From positions 6,189,598 through 6,253,597 of the forward strand of contig NC_064471.1 in NCBI RefSeq assembly GCF_023343835.1: a stretch of 64,000 bases of DNA. Direction: 5' to 3'. The notes below the pieces were generated by a model that did not search any database, was not told the origin of the DNA, and saw only the letters and a program-made list of their open reading frames with translations. Origin of the DNA: Lagopus muta (Eukaryota; Chordata; Aves; Galliformes; Phasianidae). The position numbers and the translations under genes are program-made. Shown here piece by piece: positions 52,701 to 62,880 of this stretch (the stretch's first letter is position 1; each line of letters begins with the position of its first letter).

Positions 52701-53156
52701 AACATTAGTAATCCGGCGCGGTTTCGGCAGGCAAACAGGCTCATGTTTCACATGGCCTCTTAATATTGCCTGCACCGCCCGGATACTGATACATCTTTGT
52801 CGAAGTCTGAACTCTCCCACAGTTGTTTGGAGAGCCAGACCCCATAGAATGTCTATGCCCAGGATGTATTCTTGGACTGGGGCAATAGACACCTTGTACT
52901 CCCGGGGTGGGAGACGCCCAACCCCCAATTTTAACCATGTTTGGGTGACAGGAATAGTCTGTCCCCCAAAACCACCAATCATCACTCTGTCGCCATGAAA
53001 TTTTCCTGGATCTCCATAGATAATTGATGTTTCTGCTCCAGTATCCACTAATGCCATAACTCTCTGAATATTTTTTCGGGACCAATAAATTGTTAATTCT
53101 ACATATGGCCTCCGGTCCCGTCTGGAGGCCCTACGGGGACTAACACCCCTCGTCAC
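49776..53156 (-). CDS. pol: Pol of the third provirus: PR-RT-RNase H-IN plus an extra domain (1126 aa, open)
   Basis: Protease DTGAET is at residues 38-43. The RT has D240 (VLDLANAFF), LPQG at 273-276 and YIDD at 305-308. RNase H has D608 (YTDGS), E644 and D666 (CTDSW). The integrase zinc site is H752/H757 with C783/C786, and the triad is D817, D875 and E911, 35 residues between the last two. Between the integrase core and a C-terminal SH3-like end (about 1078-1126) lies a segment of roughly 90 residues (about 985-1065) absent from the other ERVL pol here. It contains 'GGSVVPPVIG' and 'AKGTPIMSLWQI'. ERVL elements often carry a dUTPase near this position, so a diverged dUTPase is one option. 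The frame is -1 relative to gag and overlaps its end. The nominal start at 53156 is GTG, so a fusion with Gag is more likely than independent initiation. There is no internal stop. Confidence 0.92.
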   Translation of the reverse strand: MTRGVSPRRASRRDRRPYVELTIYWSRKNIQRVMALVDTGAETSIIYGDPGKFHGDRVMIGGFGGQTIPVTQTWLKLGVGRLPPREYKVSIAPVQEYILGIDILWGLALQTTVGEFRLRQRCISIRAVQAILRGHVKHEPVCLPKPRRITNVRQYRLPGGQDEISRTVQELEKVGIIRPAHSPYNSPIWPVRKSDGTWRMTVDYRELNKVTPPIHAAVPNIASLMDTLSREIKTYHCVLDLANAFFSIPIAEESQDQFAFTWGGRQWTFQVLPQGYVHSPTYCHNLVARDLADWRKPDDVNLYHYIDDLLLTSDSLEVVGQAADSLTAYLQQRGWAINPQKVQGPGLSVKFLGVVWSGKTKVLPSAVIDKVQAFPVPTTSKQLQEFLGILGSWRSFIPHLAQLLRPLYRLTKKGQLWDWGKTEQDAFQQAKLAVKQAQALGIFDPTLPAELDVHVTQDGFGWGLWQRQSSVRTPIGFWSQVWHGAEERYSMIEKQLLAAYSALQAVEPITQTAAVIVKTTLPIQGWVKDLTHLPKTGVAQAQTVARWVAYLSQRSSLSSSPLKEELQKILGPVTYHSDAPEEILVAPPEKSPVQEGKYPIPEDAWYTDGSSEGNPSKWRAIAYHPSTETIWFDEGDGQSSQWAELRAVWMVITKEPGDGILNICTDSWAVYRGLTLWIAQWATQEWTIHARPIWGKDMWLDIWNTVKHRTVRVYHVSGHQPLQSPGNDEADTLARVRWIENSPSENIARWLHQKLRHAGQKTMWAAAKAWGLPIQLSDIVQACQDCDACSKMRPRSLPETTAHLARGHNPLQRWQVDYIGPLPRSEGARYALTCVDTASGLLQAYPVPKANQAYTIKALTELMSAYGTPQVIESDQGTHFTGATIQRWAEENNIEWRFHLLYYPTEEGLIERYNGILKAALKTDSQSLQGWTKRLYETLRDLNERPRDGRPSALRMLQTTWATPLRIQITGTDHQVRPQIGNENNLLLPAPENLEPGTHKIKWPWKVQVGPKWCGLLAPWGRLLEVGGSVVPPVIGTWPTDIMVNTPIFIAKGTPIMSLWQIRTPPLVPDIVMQPQISGKKVWYRRPGRAPVQAEVLTQDRNTACILPWRADLPLLVPVKHLYYSP

Positions 53157-54724
53157 TGCATGAATTGTGCTAGGGCCAGTTCTTTTGTTTCTGATGGCTC
53201 AGGCATTGTGGCCCGAGACACCTGAGGTGGCTTCTTTTTCCTGTTAGGAATAATAAAATCTTCTAGGTTCCATGTTGTTGTTGGAACCCTCTCTATAGCT
53301 CTTACCCTTGATTTCTTAGGGTAGCTCTGGAATTTTTGATTGTCCTTTAGTTGTCTCCAGAGCTGGAGAAGGACGTGGTTGGGCTGGCGGTCGATCTTAG
53401 CAAATTGGACCCCAGCCCAAATTAAATCATTAAACATTTGTTTTCGGGATACCCTTATGGGTCCCGATCGAGGAGCTCGAGTAGCCGGCATTCTGGTTTT
53501 ATTTACCGGCAGGACCTCTGCTTCCTCCAAAAACCGAATATTGCGCCTAGTCCGCAGGCGTTCTGTTTCTCCCAAATCGGCAACTAATTGGGCAGCCTGC
53601 TGGACTACGGCTTCTGATGCTACAAGGGGATTTAATATCGAAACTAGGGTGCCGTACAGATGGGAGGGAGCTCGCTGTAAAATTACATCTCTCATCCCTG
53701 CTGAAAATTTAACCATATCAGGGCCATCAAATGTATCTTCATAAATGGCCTCTCTTACACCCAGTTCACGGATATAGTTCTGAAGGTCCTCCATGGAGGA
53801 CCACATACCTGTATGTAACGGTATGTCTGATGTATTCGGCCATACCATACGGCAGGCCGCCATTAACCATTCCAGTATGGAATGGTTTTCATCACGATAT
53901 TGATTGCCCACGTATAACCTTTGCCTAAGAGCAGGATGGACAGTCATGGTGGCCAACTTAGATATTTTTGGGCCATTCACCACGACACTTTCTGCCCCAG
54001 AATCCCACAGTCTCAATAACCAAGCCGGCACACTTTCTCTGGGCTTCTGCCGAAATCGTTGTACTAAGTCCATTAATTCTGTTGCCGTGTATGGCCGAGC
54101 TGTCACATGTAAATGAGTCTGGGCAGGGGGCCATTGATCAGGCGGCACCCCTACCAGTCTGTCCTGTACTTTTTTTGTTTTTTGGATTATCACAGGACGG
54201 ACCTCCAATGGATCAGTTTGAATTGGACATTCAAGGTCTGATTTGGATTTCTTGTTGTCCTGATCAACGAAGTCTGTTGATTCAGGAGCCTGGTCATCAT
54301 TTATTGAAATATTACGAATTTGGCTTACAGGAAGATGTAGAATTGGCTTCTTCCCCGTTAAAACGCCAAGTTCGTGCTCTAACTTTCCAATGCGATCTTT
54401 CAAAAGCTGATTTTCGGTTTCTAAAGTATTATTTCTTGAGTCCGCATGATTTAAAGCGGTTAATAGTGGCCATGCCACCATGGAGGCAGCCAATTGTCTT
54501 TCTTTGGTAATGAGAATGTCCTTACCAAGTCCTTGAAAATAGTCTGCCATGCGATATGGGGAGAGATTGCCCATAACACGTAAGGGACCCCATTTTTCAA
54601 TGATGGCAGCTAACTCGTAATAGGGCGATCCCTCAAACCCTGGGATCTGCCCTGGAATCATTTTCTCTAGGGGAGTATTGTTCTCCCCCTTGACCCGTTT
54701 ATAGAAATTCCACAGGAAAGACAT
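53153..54724 (-). CDS. gag: Gag of the third provirus (523 aa, open)
   Basis: The ATG at 54724 is preferred, because the upstream ATG at 54811 lies inside the LTR. Residues from 54724: a helix with coiled-coil character (NTLETENQLLKDRIGKLEHEL) at about 99-119, a charged linker, then the block 'AWLLRLWDSGAESV' at about 234-247 shared with ERVL copy 1 Gag. An 'IRELGVREAIYE' block follows. There is no CCHC knuckle; the C-terminus is basic (NRKKKPPQ). It ends TGA at 53153 and pol overlaps it in the -1 frame. The role as structural Gag is inferred from position and from similarity to copy 1. Confidence 0.82.
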   Translation of the reverse strand: MSFLWNFYKRVKGENNTPLEKMIPGQIPGFEGSPYYELAAIIEKWGPLRVMGNLSPYRMADYFQGLGKDILITKERQLAASMVAWPLLTALNHADSRNNTLETENQLLKDRIGKLEHELGVLTGKKPILHLPVSQIRNISINDDQAPESTDFVDQDNKKSKSDLECPIQTDPLEVRPVIIQKTKKVQDRLVGVPPDQWPPAQTHLHVTARPYTATELMDLVQRFRQKPRESVPAWLLRLWDSGAESVVVNGPKISKLATMTVHPALRQRLYVGNQYRDENHSILEWLMAACRMVWPNTSDIPLHTGMWSSMEDLQNYIRELGVREAIYEDTFDGPDMVKFSAGMRDVILQRAPSHLYGTLVSILNPLVASEAVVQQAAQLVADLGETERLRTRRNIRFLEEAEVLPVNKTRMPATRAPRSGPIRVSRKQMFNDLIWAGVQFAKIDRQPNHVLLQLWRQLKDNQKFQSYPKKSRVRAIERVPTTTWNLEDFIIPNRKKKPPQVSRATMPEPSETKELALAQFMQ

Positions 54725-54742
54725 ATTAATTTTAGTATATTC

Positions 54743-54760
54743 AGCCTGCCTGGCTCGCCA
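54743..54760 (-). promoter_or_regulatory. Primer-binding site, tRNA-Arg-like
   Basis: Two bases inside the 5' LTR the - strand reads TGGCGAGCCAGGCAGGCT. The first 11 bases and 16 of 18 overall agree with the 3' end of vertebrate tRNA-Arg (…GGCUGGCUCGCCA). It is only 18 nt from the gag ATG. Confidence 0.7.
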
Positions 54761-54762
54761 AG

Positions 54763-55076
54763 TGTATAACCAAGATGTTATAATTGCAATATAATCAAAA
54801 GAGCATGGCAAAGCAAACAGGGATCACAAAAGAGAATAAGTAGAAGAGCTTACCCTTGGGTTGAGCTCACTAGAAGATATCAAAGAGGAGGATCTCCAGA
54901 AGAGATCCTTCCCCTCTGGTAGCCAGCTCTTAAATAGGTCCAGGAGGGGTGGAGCCAGGCTCCCCCCCTTCCGGCAGCACAGGTGAATTGCCTTCACCTG
55001 TGCTCCTCTGGCTGACTCATGGCTCACCTCAGGTGATCAATCAGAGGTTCAGGCCGTGACTCAGCAGTTGCCATAC
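54763..55076 (-). mobile_element. 5' LTR of the third provirus
   Basis: 314 bp; - strand start GTATGGC (terminal T of TGTATGGC lost or changed) and end TTATACA. TATTTAAGAGC serves as TATA box. A solo LTR of the same wider family lies at 10830-11172. Confidence 0.9.
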
Positions 55077-55271
55077 GTGGTCCAACTCAACTTCATAAAA
55101 AATCTGAATTCAAAGTGCACTTGAGCTGTACTTGGAACAAACCTGCCGCATTTTCTTATGGTGTTATAGTGTAATGTATATAATTTTAATTGCTGTCTTT
55201 GTGCAGAAACTCTAGCTCAAGTTTCCAAGTTCCAAGTAAATCATGACAAATTTCCCATGGCCCCATTTTAA

Positions 55272-55274
<3 letters not shown>

Positions 55275-55305
<31 letters not shown>
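55275..55305. repeat. Poly-A tract
   Basis: A 31-base A homopolymer. No retroposed gene body is recognised before it. Confidence 0.95.
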
Positions 55306-55306
<1 letters not shown>

Positions 55307-55367
55307 CACAATTCATAAAAATCACATGAAACTCTTCAGAAAAAAGAAAAATTAAGGCAAAAATCAT

Positions 55368-55954
55368 TGAATCATAGAACTGCTCAGGTTAGAAAAGAAA
55401 TGGTTTGGGTTGAAAGGGATCTTCAAGATCATCTAATTCCACCCCTCTGCTGTAGGCAGGGGCACCTCCCTCTAGACCAGGTTTCTCACTGCCCCATCCA
55501 GCCTTGAGTGCTTCTAGGTAGGGGGCATTCACAGCCTCACTGGGCAACCTGTTGCAGTGTCTCACTTTTCTCACAGTAAAGTATTTCTTCCTAATATCTA
55601 GTCTAAATCTACCCTCTTCCAGTTTAAAACCATTTTTATTTGTCCTGTCACTACCTGCCCTTATAAAAAGTGCCTCCTCAGCTTTCCTGTAGGCCCACTT
55701 CAGGTGCTGGAAGGCTGCTGTAATATCCCCTTAGAGCCTTGTCTTCTCCAGCCTCAGTTCTCTCAGCCTGTCCTCATAGGAGAGGTGCTCCAGCCCTCTG
55801 ATCATCTTTGTAACCCTCCTCTGGACCTGCTCCAGCAGCTTCATTTCTTCCTTGTGTTGGGGTTCCAAAACTGAATGCAGTACTCCAGGTCAGGTCTCAC
55901 GAGAGCAGAGTAGAGGGGGAGGATCACCTCCCTCGACCTGCTGGCCACGCTCTT
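55368..55954 (-). mobile_element. CR1 LINE 3' part, reverse
   Basis: Read on the - strand it contains CTGGAGTACTGCATTCAG, then CAGAGGAGGGTTACAAAGATGATCAG, and ends GATCTTGAAGATCCCTTTCAACC and CTATGATTCAAT. It is moderately decayed, about 590 bp. The text differs from the 43745 and 48137 copies. Confidence 0.9.
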
Positions 55955-58900
55955 TAAAGAAAGAAAAACAAAAGAAATTTTTTTTTAAAGAAAAAAAACA
56001 AAAACAGCTTTTCATTTTCCTCAAAATTCTGCCAAATGTCAGCTGCTTTTACAAAGAGAGCTAGACATCTTGTATTTTTGTAGCAAATAAATTATTCATT
56101 TTAAAGGTTTTCATCCAGCTAATAACACAAATGACCAGAACAGACTGTGCTTTATACCCTCTAACTGCGGGAGTCATGTTTCTGACTGTGCTTCTAACTA
56201 CAGAGCAAGGAGCTATAGACCTGCCTGCACCCATCCCATGCCTTGAATTCAGAGAAATAAGAAATTGATTTTTGCAAAAGATTAGATGGATAAGCCAAAG
56301 AAAATTTTTGTTTCAATTTCAGACTTCTCCAAAGCTTACTGGAATTAAGATTCTACTTTTTTTTTGTGAGGTATCTCATGCAATTCCCCCTCTCTCTCCA
56401 TGCTAGTGTATTTACACCCATGGTTCCCAAGCTCATGAACTTTGCTTTGCCTTATTTCCCTCAAGTGATGGAACTGTAGACAGATTTTTGAGTCTCATCA
56501 CTGCATTGCAAAATAATACGCTTTCTCCTGTTAATAAATGGCAGCCTCAGGATTATTAGGGCTTTTTGCTGCTAAAGTGCTGCTCTGAAGCTAGGGATGG
56601 GGCAGATGCTCATTATCTAAACCGATATTTTCCCCTTCTTGAACTTGTTTTCTAGTTATATAAAACAAAATTCCTAGGCTGACACTGGCGGACAACACCA
56701 GTTGCAAGCCTGCCATCCACCATTCTAGTGTGAGAACGTGGTTGGAAGTTATCCAGAATGCTGAAGGTTTGTTTCAATGGAAGGCGTGTAATATCCAGCT
56801 GCCTTTGACTTTGAATTTAATGGCATATTTGTATTTGAAAAAATCAATAAGTTTTATGAGCTGAAAAGGGATCGAGTGTAACCAGATCTGTCATTTTTAC
56901 AGACACCTTCTGCAATTCCTTGCAACACAGGAATCAGGCTATAGAAACCATCCTACAGACCCCTGCAAAACAAGATTTAGTGCTGTAAACCTCACTGGAG
57001 CAGCTCAAGGAGAGGTACAATGATAGAGAACAAAGGAGAGCACTGAGAAACATCCCACCACTAATCAGCCTAGAAGGCCAATAAGATCTGATAGGTTTCT
57101 GCAGTAAAACTACCCAAAACCTCCCAGTGGATTTTCATACAATAGAAATCAAAAGGGCACATTAGTCATAAGGCAAGAGGGACACCAAGGGAAAACTTGC
57201 TGCTCTCATGCTTTAAACAGCTTTCTTCTTTAGACAAAATAGCCATCACGCAAGGTTCGTGAAGAATAAAAGTTTTCACTCTTTGTTGAGGGCCAGTCCA
57301 AGGTCTGCGCAGCATTTAAGCCATACTATTATGAGGCCATAAACGGGGCACTGGTTGTAAATTATTTCTTATTGCTGTTATTGCCTTTGAGACACCATAA
57401 TACATAATGATCTGTCATCAACGTTTATAAAATACTTCTACTGGAGCAGGCAGACTTTAGTTCCTTTTCAGAACAGTCCTGCTGATTTCAATCATTTTTG
57501 CGGTTCTATCAAAGGTTTAATTTGCTTTTCACTTCACATTTCTGTACTTTGTTAGATTATCCGGAACCTCTCATCACAGGGAGGGAAGATATAGTGGAGA
57601 GTGGATGGAATCTTTCCCTTTTTCCTCATGACAATTTGTGCCGGTCTCTAAGAATTATATGTTGCTTAGGGCAGCAACACCACAGAGTCCTCCCAGCACA
57701 GTGCCTGTATGTCTTTGTGCTGGAACATGTGATTGCTGAAGGACAGGCACTAGAAATCTCTATGAAGCTCACGCTGCACAGCCACGTGTCCAGTGCAGCG
57801 CTTTGTTTGACCTGAGATAAAATTTCTTTTCCTTTGAACTCCCATTAAGCGTTTGCAAAATATTCGTTATTCCTCAAAGAAAGGATTTCATACGGTGTCA
57901 GTCACTCTGAGTGAAGATAAAACATATGTATTATCTGTTTCATTTGAATGATAAGAAACTGGCACTGCATCTCTGAAAGAACAGGCTTGTATCTTTTGAT
58001 ATCCACTAACAGTAAATAATAATTAATACTTTTTTGATTGAATTTGGGACTGTAAGCACTAAAGACAGTGCTGAATCATAGCAGTTATTCAGAAGTATTA
58101 CTTCTTTTTTCCTAAGTAAAAGCAACTAAAGTTTTTATCTCCATCAAGCAATCTTGACTTCTAAAACAATGTAGACATACTCTCAGTATATATGTTTTAT
58201 TGCATTTTAATTGCATAATCTATTTATATATTCTTACTTAAGAGGCCTTATGGCACTTACGAAGATGAGTTTGTAGCAGCTGCTAGACGTACCTTAACAG
58301 TCAATGAATGATTAACCATCTCTTATCTAGTAACTTCCCAGCATTCATTTCATTTACCATCTGCAGCATTACCAAACCTATCCCATGCAATAACAATTTC
58401 TTTTAGGTAAGTAGTGGAGGCTGAATGGCAAAAGCATCTCCAGAGCCTTTGCAGTCTCCTCTGCTGGGGTCTGGGATGCCTGGAAAAAACTTGATGACCT
58501 TTCAGGTGTGCCAAACTCTGAAGCTCAATGGACGGCGAGAACAAATTGTTCTACTTTTATCTGTATCCGTTAGTTTCTTCTCAGAGGGAAAAGAGAGAAA
58601 CTTGTTACAGCTGAGTAGTGAGTAAAGGGCAGAAGGGTGAAGTAAGGGGGAAAGCAATTATTTGTACAAAAGGGAAAAACAGGTAAATTATCTCCTATGG
58701 AACAGTGAAGGGATTGTGTGGAAAGGGCCAAGGCAGGGGAGATTATAAATTTCTGTAAGAATGCTATCTTTCCTGTGTCCATGATTTTTGGTAGCCAACA
58801 GAAGCTGAAGATTTTGTGTGCACCTGACAGCTTGTCTGCTCTTCCACTACATTAGCTGATCTCAGAAAAGATATTGCCTCCCCTGCAAGCTCTGGCTCTG

Positions 58901-59298
58901 TTGTGTCCTGAGGCTGTGGTGGCTGTAGAGTTTTATCAAGGAGAACAGACGTATCATTCTGCCCAGCTGGGAAGTTACCACCTCCTCCTCAGGCATCTCC
59001 TGAGACACTGTCTATGCAGCAGACACTATACATTTTCTTATAGGAGCTAACGAGACTGATGGGCAGTGTGAGGACTACACATCCAGAGGAGGACTTCGAT
59101 GTAACACGATGTAAGGGTGTGCGTGTTCCCCAGGACAGGGCAATGGCAGACAAACAGGCCTATAGAATGCTCTCCTGCTGGCCTGTTTAGATGCTATTGG
59201 CCATTAGAAGAAACAGCCTCTGACTTTGATGCATATTTTCCACCCAGCAAAGGAATTAGACTTATTTTATATTTTTTCTATAATTCTATTTTATAATT
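55955..59298. other. Non-coding stretch
   Basis: A-rich (AAAGAAAAA) segment to about 56015, then unique AT-rich sequence. The open frames at 57498-57815 and 58425-58625 show no recognisable protein features. Nothing else is supportable. Confidence 0.55.
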
Positions 59299-59563
59299 TT
59301 TAAGTTGAGGGAGGAAAGATTTAGGTTGGATGTCAGGGGGAAGTTCTTTAGTATGAGGGTGGTGAGGTACTGGAACAGGCTGCCCAGAGAGGTTGTGGAT
59401 GCCCCGTCCCCAGAGGTGTTCAAGGCCAGATTGGATGGGTCCATGGGCAGCCTGGTCTGGTATTAAATGGGGAGGTTGGTGACCCTGCCTGCAGCAGGGG
59501 GGTTGGAGATTGATGATCCTTGTGGTCCCTTCCCACCCTGGCCACTCTGTGATTCTGTGATTT
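59299..59563 (+). mobile_element. CR1 LINE 3' end
   Basis: A 265-bp 5'-truncated copy, very similar to the end of the copy at 43745 (TTAAGTTGAGGGAGG onward, GGTATTAAATGGGGAGG, CTCTGTGATTCTGTGA). The close match indicates the same recent CR1 subfamily. Confidence 0.93.
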
Positions 59564-62492
59564 TAACTACATTTCCATATCTTTATGTATCACATATAAA
59601 ATCTAAAACATATATTTTGTAGTCAGTCTTTTACAACATGTCATTAATTGTTTGAAGTATAACAGTGTTTTCTCTTGTGGAGTGAAGGGGGCAAATGCCA
59701 CTTAGCCACAGGATACTGGAGATCAATGTAAGATGTAGAGCAGAAATGTGAGCTCTGCTGCCAAGAGCTCATGGTGAAGTGTTATATTTTCAAAAAATGT
59801 GTCTTTCTGGTATAGACATTATGTGAATATCATTGCATACGTGTGATACTGGAGAGAATGAGAGATAAGGCTGTCCTTATTTCACTCATCTCTTTGCTTA
59901 AAAATAAAATTATTGTATTGATCTGCTCCCAAAAGAAAAATGTACGTCATTTTTGAAGTATTCCTAGTGAATTCTCAGTAAATCTTGTTCTTTTGTTCTT
60001 TTTGTCTGCCCTTAGGCAGACACAGAAATCAATGGTTTTCATCATTCCGATGTTGTATAATTCCATAATTCATGATGTATGATTTATTCAAATACACCTG
60101 TAACTTTTCTTTATGAACTTGAATGCAAACAAAACTAATCACTTTTGTCACTTTTATCTTCACTGTAAATTGTTCGAGCCGTACACAGAAAGCCATTTGG
60201 AAATACCACAGGTGTTATTCTGCTGAATTCCGAAATAGCTATGCCAAACTATAAATTAACTCTTTTGTGCCATGCAGGCTTTTTTACAAATCTCTTTTGA
60301 CCAAAAATCCAAAATGTTCACTTCAGCCCAGTGAAGTGTTTTGTCTAATTGAAGGTATTGCATACTTCTTTCACAAAACCCTTTCACTAATCTATGGCAA
60401 CTTGCTAAAAAACCTTGTGCTTCAATGTTATTTTCTTCTCTGCAGCATGCCACGTGATTTATAACTAATATTGTTAATGTAATTAATCTATTTATAACTA
60501 ATGTTTTTAATGTAATTAATCTTACCTAATGCTTATTTGCATGTTCCAGACAGTTTTTAGGTAGCATGCAATTAGTTCTCACTGTATCATTAATTCTCAC
60601 AGCCTTTAAAGGAATTAATTCAGGGAAACTGAGGTAGAAAAATCAAGGACCCCTGGGAAAAGTTATCACCAAATCTCGGCATTCAGCAGCAGGTTGTCTG
60701 GGGTGCTGGTATGCATGTGTTCCACAGGGAGACAGAGCAGCAAAAACGAAAAGGATTCATCTTTTTGTTGTTTTTTTGTTTGTTTTTTCCTAAGCAGATA
60801 AAAAGAGCATCTCTTGAGTTAAAAATTGCAAGTCTGGGGGAAATTTTTGTGTGAATGGTGTCCATCTATCAGCACAAGAGCTTTTCTGCAGAAGTATACT
60901 GTAGCTAGGAACAGCCTCAGTGTGAAGAAATAGGGCACAGTAGCCAACAAGTTTGAGTTTGTGCAGATGTTCAACCTGCTACTGCAGTGTGCAAGGCTCT
61001 GTTGTCTGGCAAGCTTTCATTCTGGGCTCTTCCTTTATTTGTCTGTTATTTAGTTGGAATGCTGAAAGGTCTCATTATTGTTTGGGAAACAAAAGGAAAT
61101 TTTACTGCCTACTTTTCATACTCAGAGAACCTCCTTTGTAGAGACTGTTTTCTGTCTACCATTAGCAATATATTACACCGTGTATACTTGCTTGAATCTT
61201 CAGTGAATATAAGAGCCAAAGCAAATTTTACCTAATAATAAGAATAACCATTACTGGTTTACTGTGGTGTAGGCACCTAAAATACCAATTGTGGGCACAG
61301 ACAAGGAACGATCTTTGAATGATAACACAATCAAAGTTCTTAAATTTTTTTATATAAGCTATTTTAGTCTGTTAATTGCCACTGGATCTTGTCTAATTTT
61401 TTATTTTGTTTGCATCCAAAGCTATTTTACATAAGTACCATCATAAAAATAACAGAAAGGGCTTAGACAACTGTTAACACTGGGAAAGGTGGGAAAACTC
61501 CTATGTCTTAAAATAAAAAGCATGATGCTACTGATTTATATATAACATGAATGAGAAAAATACATTCTACATGGATGAGAAACTAGAATTGTTTCATTTG
61601 TCAGCCTTCTATTCCCAGTTTCCTGACCAGCTTTGCCCATCAGAGCACATTTGCAGTTCTCCCGGATGCTTCAGTTTGTGTTACAGCATCCGTTTTCTGA
61701 AATGCGGTAGTGTTTCAGGTCACTGAATGAAGTGAAACAAAAACTGTTGTGCCATGTAATACAATTTTTGACTGGAAAGAGTTTCCTCCAGGCTCATAAT
61801 TTAGCTAAGTACTTGGTAAAATTAAATCCACTTATGAGAGAAAATAACATTATATGTAATGCAAAAATTACACCATTTTTTTTTTCCACAAACAGAATAG
61901 AAATATTTCATTACTGCAACTAGAGAAAATCTTGTATGAGCTCCATTTGTTTTCAAATCCTTGTCAAAATGGAAAAAGTGATGGTAGATAAAAGTGAGAA
62001 TGAACTGGTGCTCATTGCTCCCCTTAATCACCTTAAAATCAATTACATGAATTACATGAAACCTCTCAGTCTATTGCCTTCACTGTTGCTACTGAAGTGC
62101 ATGTGAATTGCATTCATGTTTGTGGCATCAAGGCTGTGATGAGATGATCAGACAAAGTCAGATTTCATGACATGCCTATAATACCCTAATGATAATACTC
62201 TGACCACTTAGAAATAATACTAATTTTAAAGATGTTTCAGATTAGGAGTGAAATATGTAGTAGAAATCTCATCAAAGGATTTTACAAGCCTATGTACTGG
62301 GCTTGGCTATACAGCTTTGTGCACATGCAGCCATGGAATAGTAGTTATACTAGCGAGTATCTTCATGCTTCTTTTGTTTGCTGCTTTTTTTTCTTTCTTT
62401 TTTTTTTCATATTTATTTGTTGCAAAGTTGTTCTAAAGGACTTCTGTGTATGTGGAACTGAATACCAAGTAACTAAGCAAGTGTTCCTCTTA
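59564..62492. other. Non-coding stretch
   Basis: AT-rich unique sequence with a 33-bp tandem duplication at 60457-60522. No gene is recognised; short open frames near 60987-61235 and 62232-62507 are judged to be chance. Confidence 0.55.
60457..60522. repeat. 33-bp tandem duplication
   Basis: ATTTATAACTAATATTG and the rest of the unit recur immediately from 60490 with two or three base changes. Confidence 0.8.
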
Positions 62493-62545
62493 CATAGAGT
62501 CAACTAGGTTGGAAAAGACCTTCACAATGACCAAGTCCAACCACG
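62493..62545 (-). mobile_element. CR1-like 3' tail fragment, reverse
   Basis: 'AGGTTGGAAAAGACCTTCACAATGACCAAGTCCAACCA' (in two parts around 62510) is a reverse CR1 3' end of the type reading TTGGACTTGAT...GTCTTTTCCAACC. Only about 50 bp remain. Confidence 0.65.
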
Positions 62546-62717
62546 TGGTAATTTCACAATTGGAGTGACAGATTTGCTCTTTAATGAAGAGCCATTCATT
62601 TTCTAAAGCTCTGGGGAAACTTCACCGTGAACCAAACTCTAAGCTTTGGTAAAGAAATGTGACTACCTGATTCCTGTGATATCAACACTGAAATTTAGAG
62701 ACTAGAGATTTTCAAAG

Positions 62718-62880
62718 AATCACAGAATCATAGAAGCCTTAGAGGTGGAAGGGACCTCCAAAGACCATCTAGTCCAACTCCCCTGCCTTACCTTGAGAGT
62801 CTCCAGGGATGTGGCACCTATCACATCTCTGAGTAACCTGTTCCAGCACCTCACCACCCTCACTGTAAAAGACTTTTTTA
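62718..62880 (-). mobile_element. CR1 LINE 3' end, reverse
   Basis: It begins AATCACAGAATCATAG, then GGAAGGGACCTCC and CATCTAGTCCAACTCCCC. It ends after CCAGCACCTCACCACCCTC, the usual reverse CR1 3' end, 5'-truncated to about 160 bp. Confidence 0.9.

Larger units (their letters stand above)
49077..55076 (-). mobile_element. Third provirus: ERVL-type, 6.0 kb, gag-pol only
   Basis: A - strand provirus flanked by GTGGTC at 49071-49076 and 55077-55082 (6-bp target duplication). The 5' LTR is on the right (54763-55076, 314 bp) and the 3' LTR on the left (49077-49442, 366 bp, with a 51-bp tandem duplication at its outer end). In the shared part the LTRs differ at four positions plus the terminal base, so the copy is young. 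gag and pol are both open; there is no env. The primer site matches tRNA-Arg. RT and Gag motifs relate it to ERVL. Confidence 0.93.

Noticed and set aside
54725..54811. Upstream ATG that would extend the third provirus Gag by 29 residues
   Set aside because: It lies inside the LTR and crosses the primer-binding site; the ATG at 54724 is the natural start.
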